Below, piece by piece: positions 1 to 6,393 of a stretch of 7,494 nt of DNA. The stretch's first letter is position 1. Each line of letters starts with the position of its first letter. The translations under genes were made by a program, and so were the position numbers. This stretch comes from Candidatus Hodarchaeota archaeon (lineage in GTDB: Archaea > Asgardarchaeota > Heimdallarchaeia > Hodarchaeales > Hodarchaeaceae), in the NCBI GenBank assembly GCA_030589605.1, contig JAUUVJ010000193.1:1-7494 (forward strand), written 5' to 3'. The notes under the pieces are model-generated. The model saw only the letters and a list, made by a program, of their open reading frames with translations, made no database searches and was not told the origin of the DNA.

Positions 1-4
1 ATTA

Positions 5-110
5 TTTACCTTATTAAATCTTAATGGTAAAAAAATCAACTATTTTATGGTAATAAAACCTATAAATAGTTTTCTACAAGATAAATCTCTAGTTTCTTGT
101 GATTTTACCA
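5..110. repeat. Four GGTAA-core motifs in both orientations
   Basis: The core GGTAA(A/T) occurs at 26-31 and 49-54 on the plus strand and at 5-10 and 105-110 as its complement (TTTACC). The copies at 5-10 and 21-31 form an imperfect dyad (TTTACC, 2-nt bulge, ATTAA, 3-nt gap, TTAATGGTAAA). The 8-mers at 25-32 and 103-110 (TGGTAAAA / TTTTACCA) are exact inverted copies. They lie far upstream of the aminotransferase start, so they could belong to the end of a gene left of the window or be regulator sites. The DNA is AT-rich, so chance is a real alternative. Confidence 0.3.
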
Positions 111-187
111 CTTATTCTTGTTCTTAATTATAATAGATCATTATCTAAATTTCATGAAAATCTAAAATTGCCTTTGAATATTTGAAA

Positions 188-200
188 CCAAAGCTTTATC
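188..200 (+). promoter_or_regulatory. Putative archaeal BRE/TATA promoter of the aminotransferase gene
   Basis: The stretch CCAAAGCTTTATC has a purine-rich BRE-like part followed by CTTTATC, a TATA-like element. It ends 50 nt before the ATG at 251. With the usual archaeal spacing, transcription would start near 222-228, giving a leader of roughly 25 nt that still contains the ribosome binding site. A TTTATC element sits at nearly the same distance before the sugar kinase start on the other strand. No experimental start is visible, and other TATA-like strings occur nearby, for example at 61-68. Confidence 0.4.
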
Positions 201-201
201 T

Positions 202-229
202 TATTCGTTTTTTTTCTATTAAACGAATA
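202..229. repeat. 9-bp perfect inverted repeat at the probable transcription start
   Basis: TATTCGTTT at 202-210 and AAACGAATA at 221-229 are exact complements separated by 10 nt that include a T-run. The element falls between the TATA-like box and the ribosome binding site, where an archaeal repressor would bind. Transcribed as RNA it could also form a hairpin just before the GGTGAT site. Which of the two applies, if either, cannot be told from the sequence. Confidence 0.5.
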
Positions 230-237
230 CAATAAAC

Positions 238-243
238 GGTGAT
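238..243 (+). promoter_or_regulatory. Ribosome binding site GGTGAT deciding the ATG at 251
   Basis: GGTGAT matches the archaeal Shine-Dalgarno core and ends 7 nt before ATG 251. The in-frame GTG at 239 lies inside this element, so it is more likely part of the binding site than a start codon. Confidence 0.65.
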
Positions 244-250
244 ATTCATT

Positions 251-1330
251 ATGATTAACGATTCGGACTTCATTGATCTTTTCATTCCTGGACCTGTAAA
301 TGTTTCTAAAGATTGTCGAGATAAAATGTCTCTACCTATGATTGCACATCGTAGCGATACTATGAGCGACCTTCATCAAGACATTGCCTCTTATTTACAA
401 AAAATGCTTTTTACAGAAAATCAGATTATCCTATCAACGTCCTCTTCAACAGGACTTATGGAAGCAGCAATGCGAAATTGCGTTCATAAAAAGGGGGTAT
501 TAAGTGTACTTAACGGTGCCTTTGCAGAACGTTGGAATAAAATCGCTCAAGCAAATGGGAAACCTACTGACACTCTAACTGTTGACTGGGGAAAAGCTGT
601 TACAAAACAACAATTGAAAGAAAAATTGGAAGAAAAAGAATATGACGCAGTATGTATTACTCAAAATGAGACCTCTACAGGAGTCGCAACTCCTCTTAAA
701 GATCTATTCAAAACTGTAAAAGATCATGATTGTTTACTATTGGTCGATGCAGTATCTGGCGCTGGGGGTCTTGAAGCTCGAATTGATGAATGGGAGATTG
801 ATTTTTACTTATTTGGACTACAAAAATGTATGGCACTTTCTCCTGGTCTTGCGGTAGCATCAGTATCGGACGCAGCACTTGAAATGGCAAAAACTGTGCC
901 AAATAGAGGGTTATATTTCGACTTATTAGATTTAAAAAAATACCATGATAAGAACGGAATGCAGCCAGCTACCCCTGTTATCCCAATTTACTACCAGTTG
1001 CAATATCAACTTCATAAAATTATGGATGAAGAAGGAATTGAAAATCGTTGGGCTAGGCATGCCGAAATGGCTAACTATACTCGAAATTGGTTAAAAGATA
1101 AAGGTCTTAGTTTATTTTCAGATGAAAACGTTGCAAGTAATACTGTTACTTGTGTTAATAGTAAAGGAATTGATGTAGCAAAGCTTAAAGCAGATTTAAA
1201 AGTAAAAGGATACTTTTTTGCCACAGGTTACGGTAAATTCAAGAAAACCAACTTTCGAATAGCACATATGGGAGATAGAACCCTAGAAGAAGTAAAAAAG
1301 TATCTTCAAACTATAGATCAATTAACCTGA
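251..1330 (+). CDS. Class V PLP-dependent aminotransferase (alanine/serine-glyoxylate type)
   Basis: Predicted 359-residue cytoplasmic transaminase of the alanine-glyoxylate / serine-pyruvate aminotransferase family, which moves an amino group from a small amino acid to a 2-oxo acid using pyridoxal phosphate. Visible family marks, in order, are the N-terminal PGPVNV (13-18), AHRS (32-35), the glycine/serine-rich cofactor region STSSSTGLMEA (62-72), NETSTGV (139-145), the cofactor Asp in LLVDAVSGAGG (D166), the Schiff-base lysine in FGLQKCMALSPGLA (K192), TPVIP (241-245) and a C-terminal FRIAHMGD whose Arg336 should bind the substrate carboxylate. Length is normal for the family. The ATG at 251 is chosen over the in-frame GTG at 239 because GTG lies within a GGTGAT binding site. 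The gene appears monocistronic, with its own promoter and a possible hairpin downstream. Exact substrates cannot be read from sequence. Archaeal relatives include broad-specificity enzymes acting on serine, alanine or aspartate, so phosphonate or serine-pathway roles remain possible. Confidence 0.9.
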   Translation: MINDSDFIDLFIPGPVNVSKDCRDKMSLPMIAHRSDTMSDLHQDIASYLQKMLFTENQIILSTSSSTGLMEAAMRNCVHKKGVLSVLNGAFAERWNKIAQANGKPTDTLTVDWGKAVTKQQLKEKLEEKEYDAVCITQNETSTGVATPLKDLFKTVKDHDCLLLVDAVSGAGGLEARIDEWEIDFYLFGLQKCMALSPGLAVASVSDAALEMAKTVPNRGLYFDLLDLKKYHDKNGMQPATPVIPIYYQLQYQLHKIMDEEGIENRWARHAEMANYTRNWLKDKGLSLFSDENVASNTVTCVNSKGIDVAKLKADLKVKGYFFATGYGKFKKTNFRIAHMGDRTLEEVKKYLQTIDQLT

Positions 1331-1386
1331 TTAACAGAATTAGCAAATTGAAACTTAAATCCAATATCTTCAAGTACATTCGGATA

Positions 1387-1409
1387 TAGGATGATTATTT
1401 GTCATCCTA
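1387..1409 (+). terminator. 8-bp perfect hairpin downstream of the aminotransferase gene
   Basis: TAGGATGA (1387-1394) and TCATCCTA (1402-1409) pair perfectly around a 7-nt loop, about 57 nt after the stop codon. A pyrimidine-rich stretch (ATTCCCTTTTC) follows, but there is no long U-run. Archaea do not need hairpins to terminate, so this may instead be an RNA 3'-end stabiliser or a protein-binding dyad upstream of the ATPase gene. Confidence 0.35.
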
Positions 1410-1551
1410 ATTCCCTTTTCACAGAGATGTACATTTCACGTTTGAAGTATATCCCTATCCTGATAACATAAGTGTTTTAATATCGAATCTTCTTCATTAT
1501 CAATCAATTTAATATTTCGCTAAAAACATTACTAAATGTGTTATAAAATCA

Positions 1552-3861
1552 TTGAGAGTAGATATATTGGCCCAGATATATGATGCAATCATCCTAGGAA
1601 AAGTAAATCCATTTCGAAGCACATCTGTTGGTGATCCTTGGCAAGCAGAGGTTATTGATGTTCAGGAGATTAATAAAAAGCCAACACGAGCAGTCCTAGA
1701 AACCCTTGATGAAGTACGTTCTACGGGTAGATCAGGGATGTGTATGCTTCTCGGCGACGCTGGCGTAGGAAAAACTCATCTCCTAGCAAGATTGCGGAAG
1801 ATTGCGGATAAAAGAGACTATTTATTTGTTTCAGTACGACCATTGGGCGACCTTCAACGTATTTATGGTCATATTTTACAAGAAATTATGATCAGTCTTA
1901 GGAAAAAAGGTCCAGAAGAAGAGTACACACCACTAGAGCGCTTTGTTGGTGAAATTATTTTTCGTGCTCTAAGTGATGGAATGTCTGATAATCCTACAGC
2001 TAGTAAACTTGCTGCTTCCTTAAGTAATGACCCAATGAAAATATTTACTTTCAAACCAGAACAATTTTATTCAACAAACCTAAGAAAAAAAGCTATTAAT
2101 TACTTAACAAATGCATTTCCAGATGTTGATATTCAATTCTTAGAAGTTTTATTCCACGTTTTTAACCCAGAATTAAAATCCACAGCATTCAAATGGCTAT
2201 CTGGAGTAGAAGTATCTCAAAGAGATTTAGATCGCCTAGAAGTTCCAGAATCAATCAACAACGAGAACAGAGCTCTTAGTGTCCTTCAAACAATAGCTGA
2301 ATTAGCTCAAAAACCAATTCTGCTAAGTTTTGATCAGCTTGAATCAATTTATATTCGTTTTAAACGTGACAATGGAATTCAGGTTCTATTTGATTCATTA
2401 ACTAATTTGTACAATCAATGTAAACATTTACTTGTTCTAGCCATGGTTCAATCAGTAGTTTGGGAAGATTCTATTGTTAAAGAAGTACCAGAGTATTCCC
2501 GTCAAAGAATTGATTATATAACTAAACTTGAAAGAATAGCACCAGAAACAGCGGAATTGTTAGTGAAAGCAAGACTAGAAACCTTATTTAAGGACTCAGG
2601 TGTTGAATTACCCTTTCCTACTTACCCTTTCACTGAAGAATATATCAAAATAGTGAACAAGAACACTAATGGAAATCCAAGACTCTTCTTACGACAATTA
2701 AGAGACCGAATAAATGAATTCAAAGATAAGGGTTTCATTCGGGAGATGTCTACAGAGGATATTTCAAAAAAAGTCCAGAAAGAAGCTGTAGCTGGTGTAC
2801 CGCCTACAACTCCTGATCAAATCGTTGCTACATCTTATCTTACAGAAGACAGTAAGAAAGCGATCATTGGTCTTACAAGCAGAGAAAAAGAAGCATTATC
2901 TGATTTATTCCCTGATTTACCACCTTTAGATGATACACCCATCTCAATTTCTACTCCAAGTTCTTCAACAACATCATCCGCTTCTTCAACATCTATCTCA
3001 ACATCAACTCCTAATGAAATTATAACCTTTCTAGAAACGAAATGGGCAAAATACGCACGAGAATTTGAACAGGAAATTTTCACATTCCCTCATCCAGTTA
3101 GAAGAGATTTCTGTAAAGGAGTATTATATGAGATCCTGTCGTCAAGCATGGACAGAAATACTCCCCTTTATGGATTAACAATTCTTAATGTAAGAATAGA
3201 TCGCAATTTGGTTGACCGAGATGCAAAAGGACTAGATCTTGTTTTTACATACCAAACTCCAAGAGGACCGACTTCTGTAGGGATAGAAATCAATAATAGT
3301 GAACATGGATCAACAGTTTTTCAAAGTTTGCGGCGATTAAAGAAGCTTGTCAAAGGCAATATTAGGTATGCCTTTATTCTTCGGGATGAAGAACTTTCAC
3401 TCCAACGAACTGCAACAAAATCATTGGATTTAGCGGAATCACTAACAGAATTTGGGGGCTTATATTATATTGATTTTCACAGCAATCAAGCTCTTCTAGC
3501 AACAAAAAAACTAATAGAATTTGCATCTGCAGGAGATCTAGCAGTTGGAAGTCATACTGTTACTAGAAATCAAGCTATGAGTTATGTTTTCGAAGAATGC
3601 CTTGGTCGAATTACTATATTTCAATCCATATTTACTCATCTAAGTTCTGTCGAAAGTACACCTCAAACTTCAGTAGCTGCTTCCGAATCATCTGATGCCA
3701 TTGAAGCTATCATAACAATCCTAAAATTCAATCCGAAAATGACTCTTGATCGAGTTTGTCTTCTACTCAATCGAAATGAAGGAGACATTATACCTATTTT
3801 GAAAATGCTAAACATTAGAGGAATGATATCTTTTGATGGTAAGAATATCCACCTTTTGTAG
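1552..3861 (+). CDS. Multidomain P-loop ATPase with PD-(D/E)XK-like region and C-terminal winged helix
   Basis: I do not recognise a named family for this 769-residue predicted cytoplasmic protein. The N-terminal half is an AAA+/STAND-like ATPase: NPF (19-21) and DPW (28-30), Walker A GDAGVGKT (68-75), a hydrophobic strand ending in Asp as Walker B (PILLSFDQLES, 255-265), and a GNPR motif (374-377) that looks like a sensor-2 arginine. Residues 464-487 are almost entirely Ser/Thr/Pro, a flexible linker. Residues about 490-660 have the order of a PD-(D/E)XK fold: a helix with E527, then GLDLVF (D562), then VGIEINN (E579, with Asn581 where Lys is usual), then a QSLRRL helix and an RYAFILRDEEL strand. 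Residues about 715-769 form a winged helix. The start is uncertain: TTG 1552 is the first usable start after an in-frame stop at 1510-1512 and has no clear Shine-Dalgarno, but the sequence from NPF onward argues that the N-terminus is near here. Three TAG codons in tandem end the gene. A DNA-acting or defence role is inferred from the architecture. Confidence 0.8.
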   Translation: MRVDILAQIYDAIILGKVNPFRSTSVGDPWQAEVIDVQEINKKPTRAVLETLDEVRSTGRSGMCMLLGDAGVGKTHLLARLRKIADKRDYLFVSVRPLGDLQRIYGHILQEIMISLRKKGPEEEYTPLERFVGEIIFRALSDGMSDNPTASKLAASLSNDPMKIFTFKPEQFYSTNLRKKAINYLTNAFPDVDIQFLEVLFHVFNPELKSTAFKWLSGVEVSQRDLDRLEVPESINNENRALSVLQTIAELAQKPILLSFDQLESIYIRFKRDNGIQVLFDSLTNLYNQCKHLLVLAMVQSVVWEDSIVKEVPEYSRQRIDYITKLERIAPETAELLVKARLETLFKDSGVELPFPTYPFTEEYIKIVNKNTNGNPRLFLRQLRDRINEFKDKGFIREMSTEDISKKVQKEAVAGVPPTTPDQIVATSYLTEDSKKAIIGLTSREKEALSDLFPDLPPLDDTPISISTPSSSTTSSASSTSISTSTPNEIITFLETKWAKYAREFEQEIFTFPHPVRRDFCKGVLYEILSSSMDRNTPLYGLTILNVRIDRNLVDRDAKGLDLVFTYQTPRGPTSVGIEINNSEHGSTVFQSLRRLKKLVKGNIRYAFILRDEELSLQRTATKSLDLAESLTEFGGLYYIDFHSNQALLATKKLIEFASAGDLAVGSHTVTRNQAMSYVFEECLGRITIFQSIFTHLSSVESTPQTSVAASESSDAIEAIITILKFNPKMTLDRVCLLLNRNEGDIIPILKMLNIRGMISFDGKNIHLL
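2941..3012 (+). other. Ser/Thr-rich low-complexity linker in the ATPase
   Basis: Residues 464-487 are nearly all Ser and Thr with a few Pro, Ile and Ala, encoded by a TCA/ACA/TCT-rich tract. The tract separates the ATPase half from the nuclease-like and winged-helix half, marking a domain boundary where two modules were probably joined. It could be expanded or contracted between strains because of its repetitive codons. Confidence 0.75.
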
Positions 3862-3883
3862 TAGTAGCAATCTTTGATTTCAG

Positions 3884-4357
3884 CTAATAGGTATCATTCT
3901 TAGTCCAAGACACAAAACAAACACTGAAATTGTATTTTCCTCCATCCAAACACACACGTCCCTTATTAGTTATCAATTTGAGGAATTTGATGTCATTATC
4001 AACTTCTCGGGGCTTTCTTTCTAACATATGAGCTAATTCTTCAAGTTTTACTGGCTTTTCTTTCAGTATTGTAAGAATTCTATCTAATTTTTCTATATTC
4101 CTGAATCGAAAACTCCTATCAGGAGGGCTTTCTTTATTCAAATATTTAATAAAATACTGGTTATCTTTATTCTTAGAGATTTTTCCAAAATGGGTGAGAT
4201 AATTAAGCATTTTAGCAATTTCTTTTGTATCTGGATAGCAAGCTCCAATAGCCCTTGATAGCTTAAAGGATTTGAAAGTCTCATTTCTTCTTTTTTCTAA
4301 ATAAACTATCATACTTGGCATCCATTTAAACGGAAACTTCTCTATATTGACTGCCAT
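3884..4357 (-). CDS. Small protein with two winged-helix domains, putative DNA-binding regulator
   Basis: A 157-residue soluble protein that I do not recognise as a named family. Residues about 8-72 and 88-147 each read as a winged helix: helices followed by a recognition-like helix and a short beta wing (HFGKISKNKDNQYFI at 56-70; TNKGRVCLDGGKYNF at 130-144). No membrane segment or enzymatic motif is visible. The second domain resembles the C-terminal tail of the ATPase encoded on the other strand. Both begin with a TILK segment followed by a Pro (residues 96-99 here, 722-725 in the ATPase) and end in a wing with an aromatic or basic stretch after Asp-Gly. The two genes converge with a 22-nt gap. 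The start is ATG 4357. A GGAG lies upstream, but at 11 nt its spacing is long. Likely roles are transcription regulator or DNA-binding partner, inferred from fold alone. Confidence 0.7.
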   Translation of the reverse strand: MAVNIEKFPFKWMPSMIVYLEKRRNETFKSFKLSRAIGACYPDTKEIAKMLNYLTHFGKISKNKDNQYFIKYLNKESPPDRSFRFRNIEKLDRILTILKEKPVKLEELAHMLERKPREVDNDIKFLKLITNKGRVCLDGGKYNFSVCFVSWTKNDTY

Positions 4358-4474
4358 CAGGAAAAAAGCTCCAAATGTGCTATCCTCTTCACTACAATAA
4401 CAAATTAAGAAAATTGATACCTATCTATATTATTAGATCTTGACTTTTAATTTATTGTAATTATCTCAAAATAG

Positions 4475-4690
4475 AATCAGAAAGAACAGATAGAATTGGG
4501 ATCAAACATATTCTTTACATTTCTGTACGATGAACATTCATTACCAGGTTATAAAGGGGGGGAACCCATTCAAAAGGCAATCCTTTTTGATACTGGAAGG
4601 AGTGGAGGATATCGGAATTGATATTGATACTCTCTAGAAGAACTAGCTAATAAAACTGGAACTGTAAAATTCATAATGAAAGGACTTTAA
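4475..4690 (+). pseudogene. Decayed metallo-beta-lactamase-fold hydrolase fragment
   Basis: Translation across this stretch recovers pieces of an MBL-fold hydrolase in the right order: FLYDEHSLPGYKGG, then KAILFDTGRSGG (ILFDTG at 4580-4597), then in the +1 frame IGIDIDTL (4611-4634), then back in the first frame LEELANKTGTVKFIM (from 4634), ending at TAA 4688-4690. In intact relatives the parts are continuous: LFDTG is followed by LGID, then the SHxHxDH metal site, then GGL. Here a frameshift lies near 4607, an in-frame TGA sits at 4619, and the whole metal-binding motif between IDTL and LEEL is gone. The short 'GFS' segment before KAILFDTG also looks deleted. The remnant has a G7 run (4556-4562) and cannot encode a working enzyme. 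Confidence 0.65.
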
Positions 4691-4719
4691 AAAAAAAAAT
4701 GAAAGATAATGAATATGAA

Positions 4720-4723
4720 GTGA
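4720..4723 (+). promoter_or_regulatory. GTGA ribosome binding site of the truncated MBL reading frame
   Basis: GTGA, within AAGTGAAG, ends 4 nt before ATG 4728. It suggests that the original gene start is intact even though the gene body is cut short. Confidence 0.4.
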
Positions 4724-4727
4724 AGAT

Positions 4728-4979
4728 ATGTCTATTCAAAAGTTGGATATTCAAATACTTGTAGATAATATTTCGGGACCTCCGAGAACTCTTGGAGAGA
4801 GTGGATTTTCAGCATTAGCTAATGTATTATTTACTGATTCAACAGAATTAACAATTCTATTTGATACTGGTCCATCACCTGTTGCTTTTCTCAACAATAT
4901 TAAAAATCTTGAAATAGATCTTACAACCATTGATACCATTGTTCTGAGTCATTTTTCGGAAAGCTTATCTATAGGTTAA
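4728..4979 (+). pseudogene. Truncated MBL-fold hydrolase, N-terminal 83 residues only
   Basis: The 83-residue frame matches the first third of the MBL-fold hydrolase group that includes the archaeal 7,8-dihydropterin-6-methyl-4-(beta-D-ribofuranosyl)aminobenzene phosphate synthase-like proteins. LVDN is at 11-14, ESGFSAL at 24-30, ILFDTGPSP at 43-51, and IDLTTIDTIVLSH at 63-75. It breaks at the metal site. Where the family has HxHxDH, this reads H75-F-S-E-S-L80, then SIG and a stop, so only the first His survives. The remaining two thirds of a normal protein are absent from the DNA downstream. A start and binding site are present, so a short peptide could still be made, but no catalytic activity is expected. 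It is probably a paralogue of the fragment just upstream rather than a piece of it, since both retain the LFDTG segment. Confidence 0.7.
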
Positions 4980-4989
4980 AATGAATTCA

Positions 4990-5073
4990 CTATTCAGAAT
5001 TCGGGATAGAAGGACGATACCCATCTAGATCGAGAGTAACATAAGTATATCCATTATAACTCAATTCACATCT
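4990..5073 (-). pseudogene. Remnant resembling the C-terminus of a LarE-type PP-loop sulfur transferase
   Basis: Immediately after the sugar kinase stop, in another frame on the same strand, the DNA reads CELSYNGYTYVTLDLDGYR and then PSIPNSE before a TAG at 4990-4992. From memory, the YVTLDL-x-GYR pattern followed by an Asn-Glu near the end is the C-terminal signature of LarE / TIGR00268-like ATP-dependent sulfur transferases. The open frame is bounded upstream by a stop inside the kinase gene and has no proper start, so at most about 39 codons are left. It is probably the tail of a gene removed by a deletion that brought the kinase gene next to it. The match is short, so confidence is moderate. 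Confidence 0.4.
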
Positions 5074-6148
5074 ATTGATCAATATTTTCTGTTCTAGAAA
5101 CACCTGGTACTACCTTAGCAATATGAGTTTGTCCACCAACTTTTTTTATGGCATTACTTACTTTTTCTTCACATCTAGGAGCATAAGCTATCATACACCC
5201 TCCATTACCTGAACCTGTTACTTTACAACCAAGAGCACCTGCTTTCAATGCAGACTTAATCATAAGTTCAAGTTTTGGTGTACTCACCTGTAAATAATCC
5301 CGTAATGAGGTATGATGTTTTGTCATCAGTTCGCCAATGTATTCGTGATCCATAGATGGTAAACCTTTTTGAAATTCTAAATAAGCTTCTCTTGTTATCT
5401 CATGATTTAATACTGCTGCTTTTAATGTGCTTATTGAAAATTCATCTATGACCCCTTTAACTTGCTTAAGACTTTCAACATCCTTTAAAGTTAGATCTCT
5501 TACATGAGAAACTTCTAAAAAGTTCAATCCTTTTGTAACACCATTTTTTATTAACGATAGTGTATTTAAAGTGTCTTTTTTCTCAAGAGAATTCCCAATA
5601 ACAATCCCAGGTATTTCCTCCAACAATCGAGAACAGTTAATGGGATCAAATTCTTCATAATTAACATGTCCATGAGAAATTGCCATATGATCCTGCATTC
5701 CACCTGGTTCATTGAATTCCACTACCTCAGCTTGATATGCATACTGAGTAACTTCTATTGGAGTTAATGTTTGATCAAAAGCTTCAGCTAAGAATGCTAT
5801 CCAAATTACACATAATGCACTTGAAGATGAAAGACCCATTTTCATTGGTATTTCACTTGTTAATACTGCGCTTACACCTTCATTTTTGGGAATGTGTCCT
5901 TCATTTTGGAGTACGTTTACTCCAGATTTAAAATAATCACGAGGAGTATTATAAGAAATGTTTTTTGAGTTAAAAATCTCCTTTTTTTGAATATCAGATA
6001 ATTCAATATTAAATTCATAGGAATTTGAACGTTTTCCATGAATTTCCATGTATAAATCAATAGCTGCGGGAATAACAGGTAATCCTAAATAATCTTGGTG
6101 CTCACCAAAAAACACTACTCGTCCAGGGGCCTTTAATCTGATATTCAT
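5072..6148 (-). CDS. Galactokinase-like GHMP sugar kinase
   Basis: Predicted 358-residue cytoplasmic kinase that uses ATP to phosphorylate a sugar, most likely at C1. All three GHMP motifs are present. The galactokinase-type signature APGRVVFFGEHQDY (7-20), followed by PAAID (27-31), carries Arg10. The ATP-binding PMKMGLSSSSAL lies at 101-112, and KVTGSGNGGC at 309-318. Asp153 in GGMQDHM is the probable catalytic base, matching the galactokinase GIMDQ position. SLRDYLQVSTPKLE (281-294) also follows the galactokinase pattern. The in-frame TTG at 6154 is rejected because it overlaps GTGAT, which places the start at ATG 6148. No sugar-pathway partner lies beside it. The GGMQDH variant also resembles heptose or fucose kinases, so galactose is not assured; mevalonate kinase is less likely because of the GEHQDY signature. 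Its 3' end abuts a decayed gene remnant. Confidence 0.82.
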   Translation of the reverse strand: MNIRLKAPGRVVFFGEHQDYLGLPVIPAAIDLYMEIHGKRSNSYEFNIELSDIQKKEIFNSKNISYNTPRDYFKSGVNVLQNEGHIPKNEGVSAVLTSEIPMKMGLSSSSALCVIWIAFLAEAFDQTLTPIEVTQYAYQAEVVEFNEPGGMQDHMAISHGHVNYEEFDPINCSRLLEEIPGIVIGNSLEKKDTLNTLSLIKNGVTKGLNFLEVSHVRDLTLKDVESLKQVKGVIDEFSISTLKAAVLNHEITREAYLEFQKGLPSMDHEYIGELMTKHHTSLRDYLQVSTPKLELMIKSALKAGALGCKVTGSGNGGCMIAYAPRCEEKVSNAIKKVGGQTHIAKVVPGVSRTENIDQ

Positions 6149-6153
6149 TATCA

Positions 6154-6158
6154 ATCAC
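6154..6158 (-). promoter_or_regulatory. GTGAT ribosome binding site deciding ATG 6148
   Basis: Read on the minus strand, GTGAT ends 5 nt before the ATG at 6148. The alternative in-frame TTG at 6154 begins within this element. Confidence 0.55.
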
Positions 6159-6196
6159 TGCTAAAGAAAACAATTTGAACTGAAATTTTCGCTTTT

Positions 6197-6208
6197 GATA
6201 AAATATTT
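6197..6208 (-). promoter_or_regulatory. Putative TATA box of the sugar kinase gene
   Basis: The minus strand reads AAATATTTTATC, a TATA-like element ending 48 nt before ATG 6148. This is almost the same geometry as the aminotransferase promoter (TTTATC, 50 nt). Transcription would start near 6175 with a leader of about 27 nt. Confidence 0.4.
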
Positions 6209-6393
6209 CTTACATAAAATGAATAAACATGTAAAATGTGGATATGACCAATATTTTGACATGATTTTGTTATAACTGAATAATTATTAATTCTGATAAT
6301 CATTCATTAAAACCATGGCAAATGAAACACAATAACCCTGGTCCATATTTGATCGTTATATGGTCATAGTACCTTAGGTAACGCAATTCCGTT

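Noticed and set aside
708..902. Minus-strand open frame inside the aminotransferase gene
   Set aside because: It is a shadow of a clearly coding plus-strand gene and has no recognisable domain.
1869..2054. Minus-strand open frame inside the ATPase gene
   Set aside because: It overlaps a well-supported coding frame and shows no motif.
2835..3083. Minus-strand open frame opposite the Ser/Thr linker
   Set aside because: Its acidic/valine-rich repeat is the mirror of the low-complexity TCA/ACA tract, so it is a by-product.
4751..4939. Minus-strand open frame opposite the MBL fragment
   Set aside because: The plus strand carries the recognisable LFDTG motif and a binding site; this frame has neither.
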